This document shows positions 8,830 to 18,121 of a stretch of DNA of 64,000 nt, in pieces (position 1 is the stretch's first letter; each line of letters opens with the position of its first letter). The notes under the pieces are model-generated. The model saw nothing but the letters and a program-made list of their open reading frames with translations. It did no database searches and was not told the origin of the DNA. A program made the translations under genes and the position numbers. Location: the NCBI GenBank assembly GCA_012517865.1, contig JAAYUC010000008.1, forward strand, positions 85,767 through 149,766, written 5' to 3'. The stretch comes from Chloroflexota bacterium. GTDB taxonomy: Bacteria; Chloroflexota; Anaerolineae; Anaerolineales; Anaerolineaceae.

Positions 8830-9990
8830 TTGGCTGAGAATTCCATAACGCACCAGTCCCACCGGAAAACCCTGAAACTCATCAAGCTGCAGGAACAGCT
8901 CACCGGTTATCTCTTTATCCTCCCCGCACTAATCATCATATTAATCTTCGGCATTTTCCCAATTGGATATTCCATTTACATGAGCCTGTTTAACTGGCAG
9001 GTTACCAAAGGCCCCTTCATCGGGGACAAGAACTACCTGCTGATTTTTGGTTCATGGTGGAATTTGCTGGTTCTTGTTGCCGGCATAGGCTTATTAATCT
9101 TGGGCTCCTTGGTGTGGGGAAAAGCCTTCCAGTCCATGAAAAGTGGTCAGCGGCTGGCACACATTGCCGGAGCGCTGGTGCTCATTCTGGGCGGCGTGAT
9201 TTTTGTCACCGGTTGGGGAATGATGTACGAATCCGGCAATAAGGATTTCCTCAACTCTTTGATTGTGACGGTGTATTACGCCCTCGGAACGGTGCCGGCT
9301 GAGATTATCATCGGGTTAGTGCTGGCATACATCCTCTATCAGGATATCATCGGCAAAGAAGCCTTCCGGATGATTTATTTCCTGCCTTACATTACCCCTT
9401 CCATCAGCTCCGCGGTCGTATTTCAAATTATTTTCTCGAGCAGGGAGACCTCGCTGGCCAACCGGATACTCGCCCTTTTTGGCGCGGACCCGCTAAAGTG
9501 GCGCTTTGAACCCAGGCCTGTCCTGAAATTGCTGGGCATAAATGTTTCCGGGCTGGCCGGAGGACCGAGCCTGGCTTTGCTGACCATCATTATCTTCGGC
9601 ATCTGGTCTTTTGTGGGTTACAACACAGTGATTTTCTTATCCGGGCTGGGCAATATCCCCAAGGAAATTTACGAAGCCGCTGAAATTGACGGAGGCAGCA
9701 AGTGGGACCGCTTCTGGCACATCACCATCCCAATGATTTCACCGGTGACGTTTTACCTGACATTAATCGGGTTTATCGGCACTTTTAAAGCTTTCAACCA
9801 CATTTATGTGATGCGCACTCCCAGCGCGCAGAATTCAGTGGTCACAACCAGCTTATTGGTGTTTGACCGCTTTTACAAAGCCAATCAATACGGCGTTGCC
9901 ACAGCGCAGGCCATTGTCCTGTTCGTCATCATTCTGGGTCTGACGCTGGCACAAAACAAGATTATGGGAGAGCGGGTCTTCTATGGATAA
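8830..9990 (+). CDS. Carbohydrate ABC transporter permease (MalF/UgpA type)
   Basis: TTG start with GGAGG SD; EAAEIDGGSKWDRFWHITIPMISP EAA loop; multi-TM. Confidence 0.92.
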   Translation: MAENSITHQSHRKTLKLIKLQEQLTGYLFILPALIIILIFGIFPIGYSIYMSLFNWQVTKGPFIGDKNYLLIFGSWWNLLVLVAGIGLLILGSLVWGKAFQSMKSGQRLAHIAGALVLILGGVIFVTGWGMMYESGNKDFLNSLIVTVYYALGTVPAEIIIGLVLAYILYQDIIGKEAFRMIYFLPYITPSISSAVVFQIIFSSRETSLANRILALFGADPLKWRFEPRPVLKLLGINVSGLAGGPSLALLTIIIFGIWSFVGYNTVIFLSGLGNIPKEIYEAAEIDGGSKWDRFWHITIPMISPVTFYLTLIGFIGTFKAFNHIYVMRTPSAQNSVVTTSLLVFDRFYKANQYGVATAQAIVLFVIILGLTLAQNKIMGERVFYG

Positions 9991-10873
9991 TTCAGCGGCA
10001 CTGCCTACCCAAAGAAAAGAAAAGAACGAAAACCAAGCCGGCAGGATTGTGGGGAAGGTCTTTCTTTACCTTATCCTGTTAATTGGGGCGGTTATTTTCA
10101 TTTTCCCGTTTTTCTGGATGATTTCCAACTCTCTCATGACCCTTGGCGAGACCATTACCCGCCAATTGGTGCCAAAGGTCCCGCAGTGGGTTAACTACAA
10201 GGAAGCGTGGGACCAGGCGAACTTTTCAAAGTACTTTGTAAACAGCGTGCTGGTGACGCTCGGCACCCTCACCGGGCTGCTTTTTACTTCCATCCTGGCC
10301 GGTTATGCCTTTGGAAGAATTGATTTCAAAGGGAAAAACATCCTGTTTGGGATTTTTCTGGCAACGATGATGATCCCGGAATCTGTCACGCTGATCCCAA
10401 ACTATCTGCTCATCCGAGGCAATATCATTCCACTGCCGGGAGGCACGTGGATTAATACCTATTGGGCGCTTACGATTCCCTTTATGGCGAACGCGTTCAG
10501 CATCTTCCTGCTGCGCCAGTTCTTTGCCCAGATTCCCGATGAGTTATGGGATGCCGCGCGCATAGACGGCTGTGACCATCTCAGATTTCTGGTGCAAGTG
10601 GTCATGCCTATCAGCAAGGCGCCGATTATGACCGTGCTTTTGTTCGGGTTCACAGCCTCCTGGAACGCGTTCCAATGGCCGCTGCTGGTCACAACGCGGG
10701 ATACCTGGCGGCCGCTGATGGTAGGCCTGTACGGATTTGTGCAGGAAGCCGGGCCATATACCCACTGGCTGATGGCTGGAGCTGTCATAACTATCATCCC
10801 AATCCTGATCGTTTACTTCCTCACGCAGAAGCAATTCACGCAAGGAATTGCCACAACAGGTTTGAAAGGTTAG
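9983..10873 (+). CDS. Carbohydrate ABC transporter permease (MalG/UgpE type)
   Basis: DAARIDGCDHLRFLVQVVMPISKAP EAA loop; 8-nt overlap with upstream permease. Confidence 0.93.
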   Translation: MDNSAALPTQRKEKNENQAGRIVGKVFLYLILLIGAVIFIFPFFWMISNSLMTLGETITRQLVPKVPQWVNYKEAWDQANFSKYFVNSVLVTLGTLTGLLFTSILAGYAFGRIDFKGKNILFGIFLATMMIPESVTLIPNYLLIRGNIIPLPGGTWINTYWALTIPFMANAFSIFLLRQFFAQIPDELWDAARIDGCDHLRFLVQVVMPISKAPIMTVLLFGFTASWNAFQWPLLVTTRDTWRPLMVGLYGFVQEAGPYTHWLMAGAVITIIPILIVYFLTQKQFTQGIATTGLKG

Positions 10874-10890
10874 GATATAATACGATGTTG

Positions 10891-10925
10891 GATATTACGA
10901 AGGCATATTCTCATCCTTCGATATC
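10891..10925 (+). other. Intercistronic inverted repeat/hairpin between permease and binding-protein genes
   Basis: GATAT-TA-CGAAGG [CATATTCTCAT] CCTTCG-ATATC. Confidence 0.6.
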
Positions 10926-10967
10926 ACGTTACTCACTAAATCAGATTCAAAATGGAGGTTTTGAAAA

Positions 10968-12413
10968 ATGAGAAGAACGAGTGTATTGTTTGTGGCAGTC
11001 ATCCTGATTGCCTCTCTGGTGCTCGGCGCGTGCGCCAAAGCAACAGAAGCCCCCGCCCCAACCGAAGCCCCGGTCAAAACCGAAGCCCCGACCGAAGCTC
11101 CAGTTGTGACTGAAGCCCCGACCGAAGCTCCGACCGAGGTTGACCCCTGGGCTGATGTGGTTCCCGCTAAGGAAATTGTTTGGTGGCATCAGCACACCGG
11201 TTCCAAGCGCGAAGCCGCGATCGCGAAAATTGTTGAGGACTTCAACAAGACCAACCCTTACGGCATCACTGTAAAAGCGGAATATGCCGGAGATTACGGC
11301 GATATCTTCAACAAAATGCTTCCTATCCTGAACACCCCCGATGTTCCTGATGTTGTCGTCGGTTACCAGAATCAGGTCGCGACCTATCAACTGGCCAATG
11401 CCATGTTTGATATGAACGAACTGATCAACCATCCCAAGTATGGTCTGACCAAAGAAGAACAGGAAGATTTCTTCCCCGGCTTCTTCGCCCAGGATGTGCT
11501 CTCCCTGTTCAACAATCAGCGCCTTGGCCTGGCCCCCAACCGCTCCATGGAAGTGATGTATTACAACATGGACTGGCTGAAGGAACTCGGCTATGATGCC
11601 CCTCCCACCACCCCCGAGCAGTTCAAAGAAATGGCTTGCAAAGCAGCCAAAACCCCCTTCAGCGGTGCCACAGAGGGCGAAGCTTCCCCCATTGGTTATG
11701 AGCTGAGCATCGATACTTCCCGCTTCGCCAGCTGGACCTTCGCCTTTGGCGGCGACATGTTCGATTACACCGCCAATCAGTTCACCCTGAACAGCGATGC
11801 CGCTGTGCAAGCCTGGACTTTCATCCAGAGCCTCTTCGCTGAAGGCTGCGCTCGCCTTGTCACTGAAAACTACGGCGATCAGACTGATTTTGGCAATGGC
11901 ACCTTGCTCTTCTCCGTTGGCTCTTCCTCCGGTCTGCCTTACTACGGCGACGCTGTCGCAGCTGACGGCACTCCCTTCGAGTGGTCTGTCGCCGCGATCC
12001 CGCACACCACCCCGGATCCTGTCCAGAATGTTTACGGCGCTTCCGTCTCCATCCCCAAGTCCACTCCTGAACGCGAACTGGCTGCCTGGCTGTTTGTCAA
12101 GTACTACACCAGCGCTGATGTGAACGCCGAGTGGGCCAAGGCTTCCGGTTACTTCCCGGTGAAGCAGTCTGTTGCCGCGAAGTTCCAGGACGTCTTTGAC
12201 GCGAATCCCGCCTACAAGACCGCCTTCGACCTGCTGAAATTTGGCAAGTTCGAGCCGCCTGTGCCTGGATACGACTTTGTGCGCGACAACGTGATTGAAC
12301 CCGTCATGACCAATATTGTTGACGACCCAACCGCGGATGTCAAAGCCCTGCTCGATCAGGCCAACATTGACGCGAACGCCATCCTTGCTGAGCAGATGGC
12401 TCAGGTCAAGTAA
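10968..12413 (+). CDS. ABC transporter extracellular solute-binding lipoprotein (sugar type)
   Basis: Lipobox LVLGAC, TEAP-repeat linker, IVWWHQHTGSKREAAIAKIVEDFNKTNPYGITVKAEY; SD GGAGG upstream. Confidence 0.93.
   Translation: MRRTSVLFVAVILIASLVLGACAKATEAPAPTEAPVKTEAPTEAPVVTEAPTEAPTEVDPWADVVPAKEIVWWHQHTGSKREAAIAKIVEDFNKTNPYGITVKAEYAGDYGDIFNKMLPILNTPDVPDVVVGYQNQVATYQLANAMFDMNELINHPKYGLTKEEQEDFFPGFFAQDVLSLFNNQRLGLAPNRSMEVMYYNMDWLKELGYDAPPTTPEQFKEMACKAAKTPFSGATEGEASPIGYELSIDTSRFASWTFAFGGDMFDYTANQFTLNSDAAVQAWTFIQSLFAEGCARLVTENYGDQTDFGNGTLLFSVGSSSGLPYYGDAVAADGTPFEWSVAAIPHTTPDPVQNVYGASVSIPKSTPERELAAWLFVKYYTSADVNAEWAKASGYFPVKQSVAAKFQDVFDANPAYKTAFDLLKFGKFEPPVPGYDFVRDNVIEPVMTNIVDDPTADVKALLDQANIDANAILAEQMAQVK
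11042..11142 (+). repeat. Degenerate tandem repeat encoding a TEAP-rich lipoprotein linker
   Basis: EAPAPTEAPVKTEAPTEAPVVTEAPTEAPTE. Confidence 0.8.
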
Positions 12414-12435
12414 GCTTTCGTAAAAGCTCGTACAG

Positions 12436-12469
12436 AAACCCCCTCGGGGATACCTGAGGGGGTTTTTTT
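12436..12469 (+). terminator. Rho-independent terminator after the solute-binding protein gene
   Basis: AAACCCCCTC-ggggatacct-GAGGGGGTTTTTTT. Confidence 0.9.
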
Positions 12470-12488
12470 GTGCTATACTTTGCTTGAC

Positions 12489-12886
12489 GGGGATGCCAGG
12501 TCTCGACGGGAGAGGCTGGTCCCGGATTGCGAGCCGAGAGGTACCGACCTCGTAAAATCAGTACAACCAACAAGTGCCAAAAGCACAAACTACGCTACCC
12601 TCCCTCTCGCTGCATAAGCGGGAGCGAAGTAGCTGACCTCCAGAAGTGAGGTCGCGTCTCCTGAGGCCGTCTTTCTGGCCGGACTCAGTCAAGGCGTCAT
12701 AAAAGCCGGAACGCTGCCAGGTGCGCCGTGAACCTGGCCTAAGAGGGCTTTCGGGTCCAAGCGGATAGTCTGCGTGAAGTTTGGTCAGTTGACCTTCACG
12801 CGGATGAAATTGAATAACTGACTACGCTCGTAGAAATCCGAGGGTCTAATCTTTCGGACGCGGGTTCGACTCCCGCCATCTCCACC
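12489..12886 (+). ncRNA. ssrA: tmRNA (ssrA)
   Basis: 5' GGGGATGCCAGGTCTCGACGGG and 3' GGGTTCGACTCCCGCCATCTCCACC pair as tRNA-like ends; internal tag GCC AAA AGC ACA AAC TAC GCT ACC CTC CCT CTC GCT GCA TAA = AKSTNYATLPLAA*. Confidence 0.96.
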
Positions 12887-12921
12887 TAAAAAGAAACCGG
12901 TTCAGGCCGGTATCTTTTCTT
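12887..12921 (+). terminator. Probable terminator downstream of tmRNA
   Basis: ACCGG-ttcagg-CCGGT followed by ATCTTTTCTT. Confidence 0.6.
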
Positions 12922-12971
12922 AAGCAAGGCTTCGCGGGTTTTGTTCGCCCGACAATCTGAGTTCCCTGGAG

Positions 12972-15026
12972 CTATTTGTCTATCAGGGTTTTCAGGCCGT
13001 TTTCATCGAGCATTGGAATGCCTAATTCAAGCGCTTTGGCGTATTTGGAACCCGGATTCTCGCCCAGCAGCAAGTAACTGGTCTTTTTGCTGACCGAAGA
13101 AGACACATTCCCGCCGTGCTGCAGTATCAGCGCTTCCGCCTGTTCGCGGCTGAGGTTCGGCAGAGTGCCTGTGATGACGAACGTCAGCCCCTGAAGGGGC
13201 TGCGCGGCCGTTTGCTCTGGAGATTCCGATTTTTCCCGCGGCCATACCCCAAACTCACGCAGTTTACGAAGCAGTTCCTGATTGTGCGGCTGCGCGAACC
13301 AAGTGGTTATCGACTCGGCGATGTTTGGGCCAATCCCTTCCAGGTTTGTCAGTTCTTCCAACGAGGCCCGGCTCAGCGCGTCGAGGTCTTGGAATGTTCG
13401 CGCTAACTTTCGGGCAGCCACTTCGCCAACGCCGTGAATGCCAAGACCGATAATCAGCCGCTCCAAAGGCTGGTTTTTGGAAGCCTCGATTGCCTGCAGC
13501 AGGTTTTCGGCTTTCTTTTCTCCAAACTTTTCGAGGCGCAGGAGTTCTTCGCGCTTGAGGGCGTACAAATCCGCGGCGGAACGTACAAGGCCGTTCTCCA
13601 CCAGCTGCGCGACAATCTGTGAGCCGAGCCCGGAGATGTCCATCGCGCCTCTGGATACAAAGTTTTCGATAACCCGCACCAACTGGGCCGGGCAGCTGCT
13701 GTTCAAGCAGTAATATGCCACTTCATCCGGGTCCTTATGGATTGGACTGCCGCAGGAAGGACATTCGGAGGGAACAGGGAAAGGTTTTTCGCTGCCGCTG
13801 CGTTTTTCCGGAAGAGGACCAAGAATGTAAGGGATGACTTCGCCGGCGCGTTTCAACAGTACCTGGTCGCCGATGCGGATATCTTTATCCCGAATGAAGT
13901 CAAAGTTGTGCAGGGTCGCCTGGCGCACAATTACACCGCCAATGCTGACCGGCTTGAGCACTGCAAGGGGAGTAAGCACGCCGGTTCTGCCGACATTCAC
14001 CTGAATATCCAGCAGGGTGGTTTCAACTTCCTGCCCCGGATACTTGAAAGCCAGAGCGCCGCGCGGGTCTTTTCCGGAAAAACCCAGCCGGCGCGCCAGC
14101 TGCTGGTCATTGAGCTTGATGACGATGCCGTCGGCTTCGTAGGGCCAGGTGTGCCGTGCAGCAGCCTGCTCTTCGCAAATTCTGATTGCCTCTTCAATGT
14201 TTGCCGCCTTCCAGGACAATGGATTAACCGGAAAACCTAGCTCTTGGAGGTAAGCCAGGATTCCGCTTTGGGTATCAGGAGTTTCATCGGAGGAAACCAG
14301 GATTTGGTAGACAAAAATCTTGAGCGGCCGCTTTGCCGTGATGCTGGGGTCCAGCTGGCGCAGCGAGCCTGCAGCGGTGTTGCGGGGATTTAGATAGGGT
14401 TTTTCGCCGCGCTGTTCCAGTTCCGCGTTCAAGCGCTCAAAGTCCTCTTTGAAAATGATTGCTTCTCCGCGCACAACCAGGTGGTCAGGCGCTTTCATAT
14501 CACCCGAAACCGGGACGCGCAGCGGGAGCATGGGTACCGTTCTGAGGTTTTCGGTGATATCTTCGCCAACCAGCCCATCACCGCGCGTGGCTCCGAGCGT
14601 GAACAGCCCCTGCTCGTATGTCAGTACGACGGTCAGTCCGTCAAGTTTTGGCTCAAGGATGTAATCCGCATGCGCGACTGCCGGGTCAAGGCGCAGGATG
14701 CGCTCATACCAATCCAAAGTATCCTGGCGTCCAAAACCATTGGCAAGGCTGAGCACCGGCGTCGGGTGTTCGACTTTTCGGAATTTGTCCAGCGGCGCGC
14801 CGCCGCTGCGCTGGGTGGGTGAATCAGGCGTGATGAGTTCCGGATGAAGCGTCTCGAGGTCTTTCAGCCGCTTGTAGAGCTGGTCATATTCGTAATCACT
14901 AATGACCGGCGCGTCTAATGTGTGGTACAGATAGTTGTGATAGTGCAATTGCTTGCGAAGATTCTCAATTTCCTGGCGGATGTCCTCTTCACCCATAATC
15001 ACCTCTGCCATACAGAATGCGGGCAA
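12972..15026 (-). CDS. ligA: NAD-dependent DNA ligase LigA
   Basis: EPKLDGLTVVLTYEQG, zinc-finger CPSCGSPI...YYCLNSSCPAQ, HhH and BRCT regions; true start may be the internal MGEEDIRQE. Confidence 0.96.
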   Translation of the reverse strand: MPAFCMAEVIMGEEDIRQEIENLRKQLHYHNYLYHTLDAPVISDYEYDQLYKRLKDLETLHPELITPDSPTQRSGGAPLDKFRKVEHPTPVLSLANGFGRQDTLDWYERILRLDPAVAHADYILEPKLDGLTVVLTYEQGLFTLGATRGDGLVGEDITENLRTVPMLPLRVPVSGDMKAPDHLVVRGEAIIFKEDFERLNAELEQRGEKPYLNPRNTAAGSLRQLDPSITAKRPLKIFVYQILVSSDETPDTQSGILAYLQELGFPVNPLSWKAANIEEAIRICEEQAAARHTWPYEADGIVIKLNDQQLARRLGFSGKDPRGALAFKYPGQEVETTLLDIQVNVGRTGVLTPLAVLKPVSIGGVIVRQATLHNFDFIRDKDIRIGDQVLLKRAGEVIPYILGPLPEKRSGSEKPFPVPSECPSCGSPIHKDPDEVAYYCLNSSCPAQLVRVIENFVSRGAMDISGLGSQIVAQLVENGLVRSAADLYALKREELLRLEKFGEKKAENLLQAIEASKNQPLERLIIGLGIHGVGEVAARKLARTFQDLDALSRASLEELTNLEGIGPNIAESITTWFAQPHNQELLRKLREFGVWPREKSESPEQTAAQPLQGLTFVITGTLPNLSREQAEALILQHGGNVSSSVSKKTSYLLLGENPGSKYAKALELGIPMLDENGLKTLIDK

Positions 15027-15067
15027 TATTGGCAGGCTTTCCCCATCCTTCGCCTGAGGTTAACAAA

Positions 15068-15139
15068 TGTTCCCGGTGAGACTCGAACTCACATGACCGG
15101 CTCCGGGGGCCGATGCCTTGTCCATTAGGCCACGGGAAC
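15068..15139 (-). tRNA. tRNA-Arg (anticodon CCG)
   Basis: GTTCCCG/CGGGAAC acceptor, anticodon arm TCGGC-CCCCGGA-GCCGG, T arm GTGAG-TTCGAGT-CTCAC; CCA not encoded. Confidence 0.9.
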
Positions 15140-15190
15140 AGCCTGCATATTATACCTAAAAACGGTTTTTTTGCGGCAGGTCAGGCCAGG

Positions 15191-15592
15191 TTACAACCCC
15201 AGCGCGCGCAGCATCTCGGGGTATTCGCGAACCATTTCCGGTTGTTTTTGGAAACCAGCCAGCGGCCTGCCGGGGCCGACCGGAACGATATGAAAATGCA
15301 GATGAAATACCGTCTGGCGGGCGAATTTTCCGGAGTTATTGAACAAATGCATATTCTCAATGCCAAGCTTATCCTGATATAAGCGAACCACCTGTTTAAT
15401 GGCTGAGCCGGTCTGACAGAGCACATCCTCCGGAACGCTGAATAAATCCGCGTAATGCGCTTTTGGAATTACCAGCGTGTGGTACTCCATCACCGGTTCC
15501 AAATCCAGAAATGCCAGGGCGTGTTCGGTCTCCAGCACCTTCCAACAGGGAATTTCCCCACTGACTATTCGGCAAAAAACGCAATCATCCAT
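15191..15592 (-). CDS. HIT family (histidine triad) protein
   Basis: CVFCRIVSGEIP, VFHLHFHIVPV. Confidence 0.93.
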   Translation of the reverse strand: MDDCVFCRIVSGEIPCWKVLETEHALAFLDLEPVMEYHTLVIPKAHYADLFSVPEDVLCQTGSAIKQVVRLYQDKLGIENMHLFNNSGKFARQTVFHLHFHIVPVGPGRPLAGFQKQPEMVREYPEMLRALGL

Positions 15593-16256
15593 GTTTAGTC
15601 ATTTCATCCGCATTAAATATCAGCGCTGTGCGGCGGACCTGATAGCTTCCGGCGGTCAGGCCCAGCAAACTCAACAGCTCGTCGGGGCGCCCATTGGCTT
15701 CCGGCGTGGATTTCATTCTCAGACTCAATTCCAGCCCTTCCGCGGTTCGCTGCCAATTGGCGGCAAGGAGCAAATCTTTCAGGTCCACGGTTTTCGCGCG
15801 TCTGCTGAAAGGAATGCTCTCCCGGGCAAGCAAGGCCGAGAGTTTCGCCGCCACTTCCTGGGTGTCAATCTCCGGGAGAAAACTGACGTGGTATTCCGAC
15901 GCCAGCAGGCTGGACTGCAGGCTCGGAGCCTGGTTTGGCACCGCTTCTATGTGCCTGATGGTAATATCCCGCGGCAGAGCGGCGCTCAGCCTCTGCTGCA
16001 CTTCCTGCAGGTCGATTTCTGTATCCAGCCAAAAATCCAGGAATTCCGCTTCAGAGGAGAAACCCAGCGGCAGCGCGCTGGCAATGCTCAGCCGCGCTTT
16101 GGGATTAAAGCCCTGGCTGTACCGCAGCGGCAGGCCGGAGCGACGCAGGGCACGTTCAAACAGCCTTTGCAGGTCCAAATGACCGGTAAAGCGCAGGTCG
16201 CCGTCTTTGGAGAATTGCACCCGGATGCGAACAGGCGGTGTATTGTTCATGGGCAC
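15585..16256 (-). CDS. TIGR03936-like/DUF2344 radical-SAM-associated protein
   Basis: VRIRVQFSKDGDLRFTGHLDLQRLFERALRRSGLPLRYSQGFNPKARLSIASALPLG; next to its usual radical SAM partner. Confidence 0.88.
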   Translation of the reverse strand: MPMNNTPPVRIRVQFSKDGDLRFTGHLDLQRLFERALRRSGLPLRYSQGFNPKARLSIASALPLGFSSEAEFLDFWLDTEIDLQEVQQRLSAALPRDITIRHIEAVPNQAPSLQSSLLASEYHVSFLPEIDTQEVAAKLSALLARESIPFSRRAKTVDLKDLLLAANWQRTAEGLELSLRMKSTPEANGRPDELLSLLGLTAGSYQVRRTALIFNADEMTKHG

Positions 16257-18121
16257 CCCCAGTAGATTTCTTGCTCGGAGGGTTTAAGGCTGCCGTACGC
16301 ATCCAGAATGCCGCAGTTGAAACAAGTATTACGACAGTCCTCGCGGGTTTTTCCTGCCTGGCTCAATCTCAGGTCGGTTAGCAAAAAGCGCTTGCTTACA
16401 CCTGTCGAGATATGGTCCCAGGGAAGGATTTCATCCAATCCGCGTTGCCTTCTGGTATAGAAATCAGGGTCAATGCCGCAAGCTGCAAAAGCGTCCAGCC
16501 AGGCAGTTACATTGAACCTTTCCGTCCAGGCATCCAACCTGGCGCCGTTTTTCCAGGCCTGCAGGATTACAGCGCCCAAACGGCGGTCCCCGCGCGAAAG
16601 CCAGCTTTCCAGGAGGGTGGAATCAGGAGGGTTGTAGGTCATCTTAATATCAGCTCTGCGCGTACCCTCCTTAAGCAAATCAATTTTAGATTGGAGCGAC
16701 TGCGCGTCTTCGATGGAGTACCACTGGAATGGGGTGTGGGGTTTGGGGATGAACGTGGCGATGCCCAGATGAACTCTGACCCGATTGCCCTTGATGGATT
16801 TCCCGATGCTCTTAATCCTGCGGGCAAGGTCCAGAATTGCCTGAACGTCTTCCATAGTTTCCTGGGGAAGGCCAATCATGAAGTAGAGCTTGAGACTCAG
16901 CCAGCCGTGTTCGAAAATTGTGCGCGCGGTTTCAAGAATCACCGCTTCATCCAGCGGTTTGTTGATAATGGCGCGCATCCGTTCCGTGGCAGCTTCGGGC
17001 GCGAGCGTGAAACCTCCGCCGGGACGCAGTTCCTTCAGTTCATCCATCAGGTCCACTGAGAATGACGCGATGCGCAGAGAGGGCAGGTTTACCTGCACGC
17101 GTGAATCCTTAAACCTGGCATAGACCTCGCGGATAATATCCAAAATGCGCGTGTGGTCGGAGGAAGAAAGCGAGAGCAAGCCCACCTGTTCGTAGCCGGT
17201 CGCGTCCAGACCCGCCTGGACCGCCGTGAGGATTTCTTCCGGCGAGCGTTCGCGCACAGGTCGGTTGACCATGCCGGCATGGCAAAAGCGGCAGCCGCGG
17301 GTGCACCCGCGCATAATTTCAACGGAAATCCGGTCGTGGACGGTTTCAACATTCGGGACGAGAAAGCGGGTGGTCGGGGCGGGGAGCCTGGCAAGGATGC
17401 GTTTTTTAACCGGCATGGCAACACCTTGCATCCATGGGAAAACGCTGTGGATTGTGCCATCTTCCGCGTACGATACTTCATAAAAACTGGGAACGTAAAC
17501 CCCGGGGATGCGGGCGAGGGCTTGAAACAATTCCAGCCGGGGGGAGGGATAGCGTTTCCACTCCTGGTATGCCCTGCTTATCTCAAGGATTAGCTCTTCG
17601 CCTTCGCCAATGGCAAAGGCATCGATAAAATCCGCCATTGGTTCAGGGTTATAGCAGGCCTGCCCGCCGGCAATGATAAGGGGATGCTCTGCGGTGCGCT
17701 CGCTTGCCAGCAGCGGAACCCCGGAAAGGTCAAGAATGTTGAGGACATTTGTATAGATTTGCTCGTACGGAAGCGTGAACCCGATGATATCGAATTTATT
17801 CAGAGGGGTTTTGGATTCCAACGAAAACAGCGGGATTTTGTTTTCCCGCAGCTGCGCCTCCATATCCACCCAGGGAGAGTAAGCGCGTTCTGCCAGCATA
17901 TCCGGCTGCTGATTGACGATATCGTAAAGAATCGCCAGGCCGAGATTGGGCTGACCCAGGTCGTAGATATCCGGGAACACCAGGGCGATGTGTGTTTTTA
18001 CGCTGTTCCAGTCTTTGCGCACCTGGTTGTGTTCGCCGCCGACGTAGCGGCCGGGTTTTTCCACGCTGAAAAGAATCTTTTCCAGTTTTTTATTGATATT
18101 CGTTGGTTGATTGTTGGTCAT
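16247..18121 (-). CDS. TIGR03960-like B12-binding/radical SAM protein
   Basis: MRGCTRGCRFCHAGMVNRPVRERSPEEI (CxxxCxxC), YWGCP C-terminus. Confidence 0.92.
   Translation of the reverse strand: MTNNQPTNINKKLEKILFSVEKPGRYVGGEHNQVRKDWNSVKTHIALVFPDIYDLGQPNLGLAILYDIVNQQPDMLAERAYSPWVDMEAQLRENKIPLFSLESKTPLNKFDIIGFTLPYEQIYTNVLNILDLSGVPLLASERTAEHPLIIAGGQACYNPEPMADFIDAFAIGEGEELILEISRAYQEWKRYPSPRLELFQALARIPGVYVPSFYEVSYAEDGTIHSVFPWMQGVAMPVKKRILARLPAPTTRFLVPNVETVHDRISVEIMRGCTRGCRFCHAGMVNRPVRERSPEEILTAVQAGLDATGYEQVGLLSLSSSDHTRILDIIREVYARFKDSRVQVNLPSLRIASFSVDLMDELKELRPGGGFTLAPEAATERMRAIINKPLDEAVILETARTIFEHGWLSLKLYFMIGLPQETMEDVQAILDLARRIKSIGKSIKGNRVRVHLGIATFIPKPHTPFQWYSIEDAQSLQSKIDLLKEGTRRADIKMTYNPPDSTLLESWLSRGDRRLGAVILQAWKNGARLDAWTERFNVTAWLDAFAACGIDPDFYTRRQRGLDEILPWDHISTGVSKRFLLTDLRLSQAGKTREDCRNTCFNCGILDAYGSLKPSEQEIYWGCP

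Noticed and set aside
10947-12005. 352-aa Gly-rich minus-strand ORF opposite the solute-binding protein gene
   Set aside because: Created by the C-ending codon bias of the real gene; low complexity and no family signal.
12406-12588. 60-aa minus-strand ORF
   Set aside because: Covers a terminator and the 5' part of tmRNA.
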